The notes: generated by a model from the letters alone, not told the origin. A stretch of DNA of 64,000 nt from Lichenicola cladoniae (GCF_013201075.1 NZ_CP053708.1:1367501-1431500), one strand, 5' to 3'; shown: positions 10,162 to 19,921, counted from the stretch's first letter. Numbers and translations are program-made.

Positions 10162-12507
10162 ATGACCGTGCGCTTCGCGACTGCTATGCTTCTCTGCGGA
10201 ACGGCTCTCTCGACAACGGCGGTTGCCGGTCTTGCGGACTCCGCGCTGGCCCAGGCGACGCCGGCCGGGCCAGCCGAGGCGGTTACCGTCATCGGCAATG
10301 CCGGTCACAAGACGGCGGACGGGGTCACCGGCCTGCAGCCAGGCGGCGGGCTGATCAAGATCCAGGTCGCGCCGAAATCGATCAGTACGGTGACCAAGGA
10401 CTATATCCTCAAGCAGGCGCCTGCATCGAGCCCGTTCATGCTGGTGCAATTGCTGCCGGGGGCGAATGTCGCCGAAGTCGATCCGTGGGGCCTGTCCGGT
10501 GGCTCGCTGTCGTTGCGCGGTCTCGACAACACAGAAATGGCGTTCATATGGGAAGGCATGCCGATTGCGGATGTCGGCGTCTATACCACCTATCCCTCCG
10601 AGTTCGCCGATACCGAGAACCTGGACGAGCTTACCCTGCAGCAGGGCTCGTCCAACATCGATACGCCGACCATCAATGGCTCCGGCGGCCTGTTCACCTT
10701 CCATGACCGCGATCCGACCGACAAGTTCGGCGGCCTGATCGACTATGGCTATGGCAGCTACAAGTACAACCGTGAGTTCGCCCGCGTCGATACCGGACTG
10801 ATCGGCAACAGCGGCATCAAGGCGTTCGTTTCGATCTCCAACCAGCACGATCGGTCCTGGCGCGGTCCGGGCGGTCCCGACGACAGGCTCCATACGGACT
10901 GGAAGCTCGTGAAGGAGTGGGGCGAAGGCAACCGCGTTGCCCTGGTCGGCGCGTATCAGTCGGCTGTGCAGAACAGCTACACCAGCCCGACCCTGGCACA
11001 ATGGGGCGCACAGGGCCGCTCGTTCAACTTCGACGGGACCTATACTTACGGCGACACCAACTACTGGAAACTGAACCGCAACCCCTATCATAATTTCGAG
11101 ATGTCGGCGCCGATGCATTTCCGGCTGACCAACCGGCTGACCGCGGATGTGACGCCCTATATGTGGCATGGTTACGGAAACGGCACGATCGCGATCCCGC
11201 TTCCAACCGATGGAAATCTCCTCGGTACCGAGCCGGTCAACCAGAGCCTGAATCTGGCGAACGCGCAGGATGGTTCGGCACCGGTGCTGCTGGCGTTCCA
11301 GGACAATCAGTATCGCAGCGGCCTGAGCACCAAACTGAACTACCAGGTCGGCAACAACCGGCTCTATGCCGGCTGGTGGTTCGACTACTCAAACGATCAT
11401 GATTATCAAACCTTCAGCCCGGTCAGCCTGAAGGGCGAGCCGTCGAGCATCTGGGGTGACCAGGAAATCGTCAAGCTCGCCGATGGCCGGCCCTATCTGG
11501 GGCAGGACATCCAGACCGTCACGACCATCAACACCTTGTTCCTGGGTGACGAGTTCGGGTTGTTCAACAACCGGCTCAAGATCGATGCCGGTTTCAAGGA
11601 GGCGATCATCAGGCGGGACGGCACCAACATGCTGCCCGGGCCGCAATATAAGGCCATCATCAACGACGCCCAGCCGCTCCCTGCGATTTCCGCGCATTAC
11701 CAGCTCGACGTGCATAACCAGCTCTTCGCCAGCGTCTCGACCAATTTCCGCTCGCCGGTCAACACCACCCTCTACAACACGTACGGTTTCGACGGATCGG
11801 TCGCATTCCGCGGCAACACCAGGGTTGCCGATGAATTCTCGATCGCGGAGGAATTCGGCTATCGCTACACCGGAAACCTGCTGGTCGGGTCGGTCACCTA
11901 TTTCCACTACAACTTTACCAACAGGCAGATCTCGTCCGCTGTCGCCGGCACCAACAACTCGATCTCGACCGATATCAACGCCGGCGGCCAGACCTCGGAC
12001 GGTATCGATTTCGAAGCGGGCCTGCGCCCGATCCACCATTTCCGGCCGTACGTCTCCGGCCAGTATCTGCATACCTCGGTCGATAACGACATCCAGGCCG
12101 GCGGCGACTATCTTCCCACCAGCGGCAAGGATGCGATACGCAGCCCGCATTTCATCGGCGCGGTCGGGCTCGACTTCGACGATGGAACGCTCTTCGCGAA
12201 CTGGAACATGCGCTATATCGGCCAACAATATTCGACCTTCATGAACGACGAGAAGATCCCCGCCTTCTACGAGATGGGTGCCGCGGTCGGCGTCAGGCTC
12301 CCCGATATCGGTCCGGCGAAAACGCCCACCCTGCAGCTCAACCTCGTGAACCTCACCGACAACAAGTTCCTGAGCGGCATCAACTCGGTGTCGACCAACG
12401 CGCTCAGCACGGTGGGCAAGTTCGGCACCACGATCGGAGGATCGGCGCCGAGCTATTTCATCGGCGAGGGCTTCGCAGCGATCGCCACGGTCAAGGTCGG
12501 CTTCTAA
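10162..12507 (+). CDS. TonB-dependent outer-membrane receptor 2
   Basis: About 781 residues. The signal peptide ends around SALAQ-ATP; the TonB-box-like AEAVTVIG is followed by a plug domain (APKSISTVTKDYILKQAP, MLVQLLPGANV, SLSLRGLDNTEMAFIWEGMP, SSNIDTPTINGSGG) and a barrel with the C-terminal Phe (IATVKVGF). The start at 10162 gives a proper signal peptide; a codon at 10099 lies inside the predicted promoter. The sigma-54-type promoter and TGT-N10-ACA site upstream suggest control by nitrogen status or another RpoN activator. Cargo is unknown; iron or molybdenum chelates are reasonable guesses under nitrogen-fixation control. Confidence 0.9.
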   Translation: MTVRFATAMLLCGTALSTTAVAGLADSALAQATPAGPAEAVTVIGNAGHKTADGVTGLQPGGGLIKIQVAPKSISTVTKDYILKQAPASSPFMLVQLLPGANVAEVDPWGLSGGSLSLRGLDNTEMAFIWEGMPIADVGVYTTYPSEFADTENLDELTLQQGSSNIDTPTINGSGGLFTFHDRDPTDKFGGLIDYGYGSYKYNREFARVDTGLIGNSGIKAFVSISNQHDRSWRGPGGPDDRLHTDWKLVKEWGEGNRVALVGAYQSAVQNSYTSPTLAQWGAQGRSFNFDGTYTYGDTNYWKLNRNPYHNFEMSAPMHFRLTNRLTADVTPYMWHGYGNGTIAIPLPTDGNLLGTEPVNQSLNLANAQDGSAPVLLAFQDNQYRSGLSTKLNYQVGNNRLYAGWWFDYSNDHDYQTFSPVSLKGEPSSIWGDQEIVKLADGRPYLGQDIQTVTTINTLFLGDEFGLFNNRLKIDAGFKEAIIRRDGTNMLPGPQYKAIINDAQPLPAISAHYQLDVHNQLFASVSTNFRSPVNTTLYNTYGFDGSVAFRGNTRVADEFSIAEEFGYRYTGNLLVGSVTYFHYNFTNRQISSAVAGTNNSISTDINAGGQTSDGIDFEAGLRPIHHFRPYVSGQYLHTSVDNDIQAGGDYLPTSGKDAIRSPHFIGAVGLDFDDGTLFANWNMRYIGQQYSTFMNDEKIPAFYEMGAAVGVRLPDIGPAKTPTLQLNLVNLTDNKFLSGINSVSTNALSTVGKFGTTIGGSAPSYFIGEGFAAIATVKVGF

Positions 12508-12581
12508 CCCCCGGGCAAGGTCTACTTCCAAAGCCCCATCGCGCTTGACGCTGCGTCCAGGGCCGCGCGACAGAAGCGGTC

Positions 12582-13115
12582 ATGAACGCCCCCACGACGG
12601 ACGACGACGATGACGAGGTGGCACTGCCGGGCCTGCCGCCCGGCGTGTCGCGATACATCACCCCGGCCGGCCTCGCCCGCATGGAGGCCGAGATGCGACA
12701 GCTCATGAAGGAGGAGCGGCCGCGGATCGTCGAGATCGTATCCTGGGCTGCCGGCAACGGCGATCGTTCCGAAAATGGCGACTACCTGTACGGCAAAAAG
12801 CGGCTGCGCGAGATCGACCGCCGCGCACGCTTCCTCGGCAAGCGGATCGACAAGGCGCAACTCGTCGACCCGGCCGCGCAGACAAGACGGGACCGGGTGT
12901 TCTTCGGCGCCACGGTCACCTACCTCGACGAAGCTGATACCAGCCACACCGTCACCATCGTCGGTGTCGACGAGGCCGAATTCGAAAAGGGCGAGGTCAG
13001 CCTGGTCGCGCCGGTCGCCCGGGCCCTGCTGGGTGCGCAGGTCGGCGACGAGGTGAAGCTCGCCACGCCACGCGGCGTCGTACTGCTGGAGGTGACGGCG
13101 ATTACCTATCCGTGA
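12582..13115 (+). CDS. greB: GreA/GreB family transcription elongation factor (GreB-like)
   Basis: A 177-residue Gre factor. The N-terminal coiled coil (LARMEAEMRQLMKEERPRIVEIVSWA) carries the acidic tip region NGDRSENGDYLYGKKRLREID, and the C-terminal FKBP-like domain starts near RVFFGATVTYLD. Gre factors enter the RNA polymerase secondary channel and stimulate cleavage of backtracked RNA. A poly-Asp stretch (DDDDDE) at residues 7-12 precedes the coiled coil. Its stop overlaps a GTG in frame with the S9 peptidase gene. Confidence 0.85.
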   Translation: MNAPTTDDDDDEVALPGLPPGVSRYITPAGLARMEAEMRQLMKEERPRIVEIVSWAAGNGDRSENGDYLYGKKRLREIDRRARFLGKRIDKAQLVDPAAQTRRDRVFFGATVTYLDEADTSHTVTIVGVDEAEFEKGEVSLVAPVARALLGAQVGDEVKLATPRGVVLLEVTAITYP

Positions 13116-13129
13116 CAAAGAGCGTGCCC

Positions 13130-15211
13130 ATGATCCGAATCATCACGCTGGCAGCCCTGCTGGGCACCACTCTCCTCGGCGGGCTGCTGCCCTGGCACTC
13201 CGCGGTGGCCAGACCGTTCACCGCGAACGACCTGGTCTCGCTGGACCGGCTGTCCGACCCGCAGGTTTCGCCGGACGGCAGCCAGCTCCTGTTCTCGGAA
13301 CGCAGCACCGATCTTGCCGCCAACAAGGGCGTGACGTCCGTGCGGCTCCTGAGCCTCGGCGCCAGTCCGGCGGCGCCATCGTTGCTCGCGGGTGCCGATG
13401 CCAGGGCGGGGCAGCCGCGCTGGTCGGCGGACGGCCGCGCCGTCTATGTGATCTCCAACCGTGGTGGCAGCGACCAGGTCTGGCGCCTGCCGGTCGCCGG
13501 CGGGCCGCCGGTGCAGGCGACGCACCTACCGCTCGATGTCGGCAGCTTCCACCTGTCACCGGACGGCCACCACATCGTGCTGTCGATGGCGGTGTTTCCG
13601 GACACGGACTCCGCCGACGACACCAGGGCGAGAATGGACCGCCGCCACGCCGGCAAGGCATCCGGGGTGGTCTACGACAAGCTGTTCGTCCGGCACTGGG
13701 ACGAGTGGGAAGACGGCACCCGGAGCCACCTGTTCGCGCTGACCCTCGATGATGCCGGGATCGCCACCGGTGCTGCGATTCCGCTGATGAAGGGCATCGA
13801 TGGCGACACCCCGTCGAAGCCGTTCGGCGACGACACCGACTACACCGTCAGTCCGGACGGCAGCACCGTGTTCTTCTCGGTCCGCGCCGGGGCCAAGGGC
13901 GAGCCCTGGAGCACCAATTTCGACATCTACCGCTCGCCGATCGACGGCAGTGCGCCGCCCTCCGACCTGACCGCGTCCAATCCCGCCTGGGATGCCGGAC
14001 CGGTGGTGTCGCCCGATGGCACCCGGCTCGCCTACCGTGCGATGAAGCGTCCCGGCTTCGAGGCGGACCGCTACGGCGTGATGGTCATGACCCTGGCCAC
14101 CGGAAAGACCCGCGAGATCGACCCGCGCTGGGACCGCTCCGCCGAAACGCTGCTCTGGTCGAAGGACGGCAAGCGCCTGTTCGTCACCGCCGAGGAGACC
14201 GGCCAGTCGAAGCTGTTCGCCCTCGACGTCGCATCCGGCCAGCCGACCGCGCTCACCGGCCTGGGCCATGTGACCCAGGCGGCACTCGCCGGCAACGACA
14301 TCGTGTTCCAGCGCGATGCGCTCGATAGCCCGGCCCAGCTCTGGCGCCTGTCGGCCACGGGCGGCATGCCGGTCCAGCTCACCCATGTCGATGCCGATCG
14401 CCTGGCGGGCGTGGAGATGGCGCCCTCCGAGCAGTTCAGCTTCGCCGGCTGGAACCGCGAGACCGTGCATGGCTACGTGGTGAAGCCGGACGGCTACCAG
14501 GCAGGCCATAAATATCCGGTGGTGTTCCTGATCCATGGCGGGCCGCAGGGCTCGTTCGGCAATGACTGGTCGTATCGCTGGAACCCGCAATTTTATTCGG
14601 GCCTCGGCTACGCATCGGTCATGGTCGATTTCCACGGCTCGACCGGATACGGCCAGGCCTTCACCGACGCGATCTCGAACCACTGGGGCGACCGTCCGCT
14701 CGAGGATCTGCAGAAGGGCTGGACCGCGGCGCTGGCAAAATATCCGTTCCTCGATGCAAGCCGTGCCTGCGCGCTTGGCGCCAGCTACGGCGGCTTCATG
14801 GTCAACTGGATCGCCGGCAACTGGAACGCTCCCTGGAAGTGCCTGGTGACCCATGACGGGGTGTTCGACGACCGCATGATGGGGTTTGCCACCGACGAGC
14901 TCTGGTTCGCCGAGTGGGAGCATGGCGGCCCGAACCACACGCCCTGGTCGGACCCCGCCGCCTACGAGCGCTTCAACCCGGCCGCCCATGTTGCTGCATG
15001 GCGGGTGCCGCAACTCATCATCCACAGCCAGCACGATTTCCGCATCCCGATCGAGCAGGGGCTCGGCGCGTTCGATGCCTTGCAGCGTCGCGGGATCGAA
15101 AGCCGCCTGCTGGTGTTCCCGGACGAGAACCACTGGGTGCTGAAGCCGGCCAACTCGCTGCTCTGGCATGCGACGGTGGCGGACTGGCTGAAGGCGCATA
15201 TCGGTCCATGA
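13130..15211 (+). CDS. Secreted S9 family (prolyl oligopeptidase-like) peptidase
   Basis: About 693 residues. A signal peptide ([20 protein letters not shown]...SAVA) indicates export. A WD40-like beta-propeller with repeated SPDG motifs spans roughly residues 40-420, followed by an alpha/beta-hydrolase domain with HGGPQGSFG (oxyanion hole), nucleophile Ser in GASYGGF, Asp in SQHDFRIP and His in ENHWV. This is the dipeptidyl-peptidase/acylaminoacyl-peptidase layout, for peptide degradation in the periplasm. An alternative GTG start at 13112 overlaps the greB stop (GTGA) and would add six residues; either is possible. Confidence 0.9.
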   Translation: MIRIITLAALLGTTLLGGLLPWHSAVARPFTANDLVSLDRLSDPQVSPDGSQLLFSERSTDLAANKGVTSVRLLSLGASPAAPSLLAGADARAGQPRWSADGRAVYVISNRGGSDQVWRLPVAGGPPVQATHLPLDVGSFHLSPDGHHIVLSMAVFPDTDSADDTRARMDRRHAGKASGVVYDKLFVRHWDEWEDGTRSHLFALTLDDAGIATGAAIPLMKGIDGDTPSKPFGDDTDYTVSPDGSTVFFSVRAGAKGEPWSTNFDIYRSPIDGSAPPSDLTASNPAWDAGPVVSPDGTRLAYRAMKRPGFEADRYGVMVMTLATGKTREIDPRWDRSAETLLWSKDGKRLFVTAEETGQSKLFALDVASGQPTALTGLGHVTQAALAGNDIVFQRDALDSPAQLWRLSATGGMPVQLTHVDADRLAGVEMAPSEQFSFAGWNRETVHGYVVKPDGYQAGHKYPVVFLIHGGPQGSFGNDWSYRWNPQFYSGLGYASVMVDFHGSTGYGQAFTDAISNHWGDRPLEDLQKGWTAALAKYPFLDASRACALGASYGGFMVNWIAGNWNAPWKCLVTHDGVFDDRMMGFATDELWFAEWEHGGPNHTPWSDPAAYERFNPAAHVAAWRVPQLIIHSQHDFRIPIEQGLGAFDALQRRGIESRLLVFPDENHWVLKPANSLLWHATVADWLKAHIGP

Positions 15212-15242
15212 TGGCAACCGACCACACGGGAATTCGAGACGG

Positions 15243-16244
15243 ATGAGCAGGCACCTCAAGGTCGCGGTCCAGATGGACCCGATCCACGCCATCGACATCA
15301 ACGGCGACTCCACCTTCGCGCTGATGCTCGAAGCCCAGGCACGCGGCCACTCCCTGTGGGTGTACGAGGTACGCAACATGAGCCTGCGCGAGGGCAAATC
15401 CGGCCTAGGGGCGAAGCGCGAGGAGCGGCTCACTGCGCGGGCGAGGCCGGTGACGGTGCAGCGCGTGCAGGGCGCGCACGCCAGCATCGGCGAGGAGCAG
15501 GTGCTCGACCTGGCGACGATGGACGTGGTGCTGATGCGCCAGGACCCGCCGTTCGACATGGCCTACATCACCGCCACCCACATGCTGGAGCACATCCACG
15601 CTGCCGAGGGCGAGACCGGCCACCGTACGCTGGTGGTGAACGACCCGCGCTCGGTCCGCGATGCGCCGGAGAAGCTGCTGGTCACCCATTTCCCGGACCT
15701 GATGCCCCCGACGCTGATCACCTGGGACCTGCAGGCGATCCGCGACTTCCGGCTCGAGCATCGCGACATCATCGTCAAGCCGCTGTTCGGCAATGGCGGC
15801 GCCGGGGTGTTCCGTATCCGCGAGGACGACCAGAACCTGGCATCATTGCTGGAGATGTTCTTCTCGCACTCACGCGAGCCGCTGATGATCCAGCGCTACG
15901 AGAAAGCAGTCCGGCAGGGCGACAAGCGCATCATCCTGGCCGACGGCGAGCCGATCGGCGCGATCAACCGGGTACCGGCCGAGGGCGAGGCGCGCTCCAA
16001 TATGCATGTCGGCGGCAAGGCCGGGCGCTCGAGCCTGACGCCGCGCGAGCACGAGATCTGCCGGCGGATCGGACCGATGCTGCGCGAGCGCGGGCTGATT
16101 TTCGTGGGTATCGACGTGATCGGCGACTGGCTGACCGAGATCAACGTGACCTCGCCGACCGGGCTGCAGGAGATCGACAGGTTCGACGGGATCAACACGG
16201 CCGGCCTGCTCTGGGACCGGATCGAGGCGCGGCTAGCGGCCTGA
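15243..16244 (+). CDS. gshB: Glutathione synthase
   Basis: A 333-residue ATP-grasp enzyme that joins gamma-glutamylcysteine and glycine in the second step of glutathione synthesis. Recognisable elements are [27 protein letters not shown] at the N-terminus, [26 protein letters not shown], the ATP-grasp segment [16 protein letters not shown], and the metal/ATP site [21 protein letters not shown]. Length is normal for the family. It follows the S9 peptidase on the same strand after 31 nt. No gshA lies in the window. Confidence 0.96.
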   Translation: MSRHLKVAVQMDPIHAIDINGDSTFALMLEAQARGHSLWVYEVRNMSLREGKSGLGAKREERLTARARPVTVQRVQGAHASIGEEQVLDLATMDVVLMRQDPPFDMAYITATHMLEHIHAAEGETGHRTLVVNDPRSVRDAPEKLLVTHFPDLMPPTLITWDLQAIRDFRLEHRDIIVKPLFGNGGAGVFRIREDDQNLASLLEMFFSHSREPLMIQRYEKAVRQGDKRIILADGEPIGAINRVPAEGEARSNMHVGGKAGRSSLTPREHEICRRIGPMLRERGLIFVGIDVIGDWLTEINVTSPTGLQEIDRFDGINTAGLLWDRIEARLAA

Positions 16245-16252
16245 GCGGCGTC

Positions 16253-16411
16253 TCAGTCGTACATCCGGCGTCGCTGCCGGGGCGGTTTCTCTTCGATGCT
16301 CTTCGGGCCGTACTTGTTGTCGACCCACTGGTGCAGCTCTCGCTTGAAATACCAGATGACGACGCCGGTCCACGCGAGCGCGGTGAGGACGACCAGGCTC
16401 CAGATCAGCAT
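16253..16411 (-). CDS. Small single-pass membrane protein
   Basis: A 52-residue protein with one N-terminal hydrophobic helix (MLIWSLVVLTALAWTGVVIW) and a basic, soluble tail rich in K/R ending RRRMYD. The start at 16411 is set by a very strong Shine-Dalgarno sequence, GAGGAGG, about 6 nt upstream; longer in-frame versions lack one. It is convergent with gshB (8 nt apart) and divergent from pmtA. I do not recognise a family; function unknown. Confidence 0.7.
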   Translation of the reverse strand: MLIWSLVVLTALAWTGVVIWYFKRELHQWVDNKYGPKSIEEKPPRQRRRMYD

Positions 16412-16553
16412 CCCTGCCTCCTCACGATGTAACACTACGCCCAAGAATAGACGGAACGGGCACAAACCGGCAAACGCCTCGCGGGTTGGTGTGATGGCAT
16501 CATCTTCGGCTACACTTGATGGTGCAGCCCTTGCAGGGCAGAGATACGGCGTC

Positions 16554-17357
16554 ATGAGTCAAGTCCTCGATGAGAAGCAGACCAAGACAGCCCGCCGCAT
16601 GCGGTTCGGGCGCACGAATCTGGAGTTGGCCGTGAGCGCGCCCCCTGATCTCTACGAGCCGTCGCAGACGGGTGCGGGTGCGGGTGCCGTGGCGGTGCCG
16701 CTCGCGGCCGCCGCCCCGGTTCCGAAGTCGGCACTGGATGCCGACGCGGTCAAGGCAGCCTACCAGCGCTGGGCGGGGGTCTATGACGGCGTGTTCGGCG
16801 GCGTCTCCGCGTTCGGCCGTCGCCGTGCGGTAGCCTCCGTGAACCTGCTGCCGGGCATCAAGGTGCTGGAGGTCGGCGTCGGCACCGGCCTCGCTCTGCC
16901 GCATTATTCCCCCGACAAGCGCATCACCGGCATCGACCTGTCCGCGGCGATGCTGGACCGCGCGCGCCGTCGCGTCGCGCTGGCCAACATGCCGCATGTC
17001 GAGGCGCTGCTGGAGATGGACGCCGAGGAGACGGTGTTTGCCGACGATACGTTCGATATTGCCGTCGCGATGTTCGTGGCCTCGGTCGTCCCCAATCCGC
17101 GCCGGCTGCTGATGGAGCTGAAGCGGGTGGTCCGCCCGGGCGGTCATATCCTGTTCGTGAACCACTTCCTGGCGCGTGGCGGCGTACGCCTGGCGATCGA
17201 GCGGGGCATGGCCCGGGCATCGCATTCGCTGGGCTGGCATCCGGATTTCGCGATGGAATCGCTGCTGCCCGAGGCCGACCTCAAGATCGCGCAGATCGAG
17301 CCGGTCTCGCCGATGGGACTGTTCACGCTCGTCACATTGTCAAACGAGCCCAATTGA
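16554..17357 (+). CDS. pmtA: Phosphatidylethanolamine N-methyltransferase, Rhodobacter PmtA type
   Basis: About 267 residues, a class I SAM-dependent methyltransferase. YQRWAGVYDGVFGGVSAFGRR, the SAM motif VLEVGVGTGLALPHY, GIDLSAAMLDRARRR, EALLEMDAEE, VVRPGGHILFVNHFLA and LGWHPDFAMESLL follow the Rhodobacter sphaeroides PmtA pattern, which methylates PE stepwise to phosphatidylcholine at the inner membrane. The N-terminal 60 residues (Ala/Val-rich) are an extension of unknown role. An in-frame ATG at 16494 would add 20 residues. Confidence 0.8.
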   Translation: MSQVLDEKQTKTARRMRFGRTNLELAVSAPPDLYEPSQTGAGAGAVAVPLAAAAPVPKSALDADAVKAAYQRWAGVYDGVFGGVSAFGRRRAVASVNLLPGIKVLEVGVGTGLALPHYSPDKRITGIDLSAAMLDRARRRVALANMPHVEALLEMDAEETVFADDTFDIAVAMFVASVVPNPRRLLMELKRVVRPGGHILFVNHFLARGGVRLAIERGMARASHSLGWHPDFAMESLLPEADLKIAQIEPVSPMGLFTLVTLSNEPN

Positions 17358-17448
17358 GCGGTCCTGTATCGATCCGGATGGCTGCATAAATAGAAGCCGC
17401 GTACCATATCGTCATGATGATCATGCGTGATGCCGACGAGGTGGATGC

Positions 17449-18768
17449 ATGACGAGCGTGACGGGAGACACAGGCAGCATGGCGCGTTGGCTTCGCCTGA
17501 CCGACCACCGAGACGTCGGTACCGCCACGATCCTGCTCGCGGTCGTGGCGGGCCTCATGGGTGGGGTAATGTCCCTCATCCTGCGGCTGCCGGCGCTCGA
17601 CCTTGCGCCATCCTGGCGGCAGGCGGCATTGCAGCATGGTCCGATCGTGATGTTCTTCTCGGCGATCCCGGCGCTCACCGGAGGCTTCGGCAACTGGTTC
17701 GTGCCGCTGCTGATCGGCGCCCGGAACACCGCATTACCCCGCGTCGCCGCAGTGTCGTTCTGGCTGAGCGTGCTCGGCTTCCTGCTGACCCTGGCCGGAC
17801 TGCTCGATCCGCGATCGGTCCTGTTGCTGCCGGCGGCCCTGCATCTGGCCGGGACCGCGATGGTGTTGTGCTCGGCGAACCTCGTTGCGACCGTGTTCAA
17901 CATGAGGCGTCCGGGCATGACGATCGGCGCGATGCCGGTGTTCGTGTGGTCCCAGCTCCTGGCCGGGTGCCTGACGATCGTCGCGATCCCGATGCTGGTC
18001 GCCGCCCTGACCCTCGCCGGCGCCGCCCCGGCGCAACAGGCTGCGCGGTTCCTCTTCTATCCGGGCTTCTGCATCATGATCCTGCCCGGCCTCGGCATGG
18101 TCGGCCAGATCGTCTCCACCTTCTGCGCCCGGCCGCTGGTGGGCGGGCGGTCGATTGTCGTCGCGATGGCAGTGCTGGCAACGACCGGTTTTCTCGCCTG
18201 GGCGCACCAGCTGCTCGACGAGGGTGCTGCGTCGGACGACAGCCTGTTCGGGGTGGTCTCGATGCTGGCGGTGATCGTGCCGACTTTGTTCATCGCCACA
18301 TCCTGGTGCGTTACGCTCGCGCGCGCGCCATCGCCGGCGAGGGCGTTGCTGGCCCGGACGCCCGGACTGTTCTCGCTCGGGTTCGTTGCGGTCCTGGTTG
18401 TGGGAGGTCTGGCCAGCCTGATCCGTCTGGCGAATGACCCGGCGACGGCGCCGCTGCACGACGCGGTCTCTCTCGGAGCCGTGTTCGCCCTGTTCGCGGG
18501 CTTCTACTACTGGATCGGCCGGATGACGGGAAAGCCCTATCCGGAGTTGCTCGGCCGCCTGCAGTTCGGACTGCTGCTCCTGGGCGTCGCGATCATGTTC
18601 TCCGGTGCGCCCTCCGGCGGATCGATCGCGGCCGCGGGTGCCGCCCTGGCCAGCCTGTCGATCCTGGTGTTCGCGCTGGTCGTGGCGGTCACCCTGTCAC
18701 GCCGCGCCCGCGTCGCCTCGCACCAGTGGGGTCCGGGGGCGGTGACCCTCGAATGGACCATCGCATGA
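17449..18768 (+). CDS. Degenerate heme-copper oxidase subunit I (CtaD-like), catalytic centre lost
   Basis: A 439-residue, roughly 12-helix protein aligning with aa3 oxidase subunit I (TDHRDVGT, GGFGNWFVPLLIGA, SLGAVFALFAGFYYWIG), about 90 residues shorter than usual. The low-spin heme ligands are kept: His63 (LQHGPIVMFF) and His337. The usual GHPEVY motif reads FYPGFC, so a CuB His is Tyr204, the proton-channel Glu is Gly206 and the cross-linked Tyr is Cys208. The HH pair is His253-Gln254, and the heme a3 ligand is Pro335. Oxygen reduction is therefore very unlikely; a heme-binding, assembly or sensory role is inferred. The stop overlaps ctaB (ATGA). Confidence 0.85.
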   Translation: MTSVTGDTGSMARWLRLTDHRDVGTATILLAVVAGLMGGVMSLILRLPALDLAPSWRQAALQHGPIVMFFSAIPALTGGFGNWFVPLLIGARNTALPRVAAVSFWLSVLGFLLTLAGLLDPRSVLLLPAALHLAGTAMVLCSANLVATVFNMRRPGMTIGAMPVFVWSQLLAGCLTIVAIPMLVAALTLAGAAPAQQAARFLFYPGFCIMILPGLGMVGQIVSTFCARPLVGGRSIVVAMAVLATTGFLAWAHQLLDEGAASDDSLFGVVSMLAVIVPTLFIATSWCVTLARAPSPARALLARTPGLFSLGFVAVLVVGGLASLIRLANDPATAPLHDAVSLGAVFALFAGFYYWIGRMTGKPYPELLGRLQFGLLLLGVAIMFSGAPSGGSIAAAGAALASLSILVFALVVAVTLSRRARVASHQWGPGAVTLEWTIA

Positions 18769-19685
18769 GCGACGCGACCCTCAATCTTGCCGACGGCTTC
18801 GGCAGCGACACGCGCGACTGGTTCGCCCTGCTGAAGCCCAGGGTGATGACGCTGGTCGTCTTCACTGGCGCGATCGGCCTGTTCATCGCGCCGGTGCATG
18901 TCCATCCGCTGGTCGCGTTCATCGCGATCCTGTGCATCGCGATGGCCACCGGTGGCGCCGGCGCCATCAACATGTGGTACGACCGCGATATCGATGCGCT
19001 GATGAAGCGTACTGCGAACCGGCCGATCCCGACTGGACGAGTGGGCGCCGACGATGCGCTCGCCTACGGCATCGGCATGAGCGTGCTGTCGGTCGCGCTG
19101 ATGTGGCTCGCGACAAACCTCGTGGCGGCCGCGTCGCTCGCCTTCTCGATCCTGTTCTATGTCGTGATCTACACGATGTGGCTGAAGCGCTCGACGCCGC
19201 AGAACATCGTCATCGGCGGGGCCGCCGGAGCGTTTCCGCCGATCATCGGCTGGGCTGCGGCCACCGGACAGATCGGGCTGCTGCCGTTCCTGTTGTTCGC
19301 CACCGTGTTCTTCTGGACGCCGCCGCACTTCTGGTCGCTGTCGCTCTATGCCTGCGCCGATTACGGCCGGGCCGGCGTGCCGATGCTGCCGGTGGTCAAG
19401 GGCGCCCGCCATACGCGGCAGCAGATCCTGCTCTACACGGTGCTGCTGACGATCGTGTCGCTGACGCCATCGATGCTGCACCTGACCGGCATGATCTACC
19501 TGGTCTCGACGCTGCTGCTCGATCTCGGCTTCCTGGTCTGTGCTTGGCGCGTGCTGCAGGACAAGCAGACGCCGGGCGGCACTAGCCTGACCGATGACAA
19601 GCCGGCACGGCAGGCGTTCCGCTTCTCACTTCTCTACCTGATGGTCCTGTTCATGGCCGTCTGCGCGGATCGCCTGGTTGGCTGA
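18765..19685 (+). CDS. ctaB: Protoheme IX farnesyltransferase (heme O synthase)
   Basis: A 306-residue UbiA-family polytopic membrane prenyltransferase (also cyoE) that adds a farnesyl group to heme b to make heme O, the precursor of heme A. The substrate/Mg motifs NMWYDRDIDALMKRTANRP and the second Asp-bearing loop near YACADYGRAGVPMLPVVKG are intact. The start overlaps the stop of the CtaD-like gene and the end overlaps coxF, so the three are translationally coupled. It is probably needed for bo- or aa-type oxidases encoded elsewhere. Confidence 0.95.
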   Translation: MSDATLNLADGFGSDTRDWFALLKPRVMTLVVFTGAIGLFIAPVHVHPLVAFIAILCIAMATGGAGAINMWYDRDIDALMKRTANRPIPTGRVGADDALAYGIGMSVLSVALMWLATNLVAAASLAFSILFYVVIYTMWLKRSTPQNIVIGGAAGAFPPIIGWAAATGQIGLLPFLLFATVFFWTPPHFWSLSLYACADYGRAGVPMLPVVKGARHTRQQILLYTVLLTIVSLTPSMLHLTGMIYLVSTLLLDLGFLVCAWRVLQDKQTPGGTSLTDDKPARQAFRFSLLYLMVLFMAVCADRLVG

Positions 19686-19896
19686 GCAGAAGCGCCCCGC
19701 CTCCGCCTACCGGATGGATCCTGCGACCGAGGCGGCGCGTCGCCGTGCGGGCCGCAACCGCATGCTCCTGGTCGTCGTGCTGTTGTTCGCGCTGCTGCTC
19801 TATGGGCTCGCCATGGTGAAGATCACGAGCCACGGCCCGGCCGGCGCCGGCACCGGTCTGCACTCCGATCCAGCCACCCGGCAGGAAGCCAGGTAG
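19678..19896 (+). CDS. coxF: CoxF-like small membrane protein
   Basis: A 72-residue protein with a basic N-terminal segment (EAARRRAGRNR), one transmembrane helix (LLVVVLLFALLLYGLAMVKI) and a short tail. Small proteins of this layout (CoxF) sit between ctaB and ctaG in alphaproteobacterial cytochrome oxidase operons. Start is a TTG at 19678 overlapping the ctaB stop. Here the usual next genes ctaG and ctaE are absent, and a reverse-strand gene follows 25 nt later. Assignment rests mainly on position and shape. Confidence 0.65.
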   Translation: MAEQKRPASAYRMDPATEAARRRAGRNRMLLVVVLLFALLLYGLAMVKITSHGPAGAGTGLHSDPATRQEAR

Positions 19897-19921
19897 CCGG
19901 GTCGAAGGGCAAAGAGGGGTC

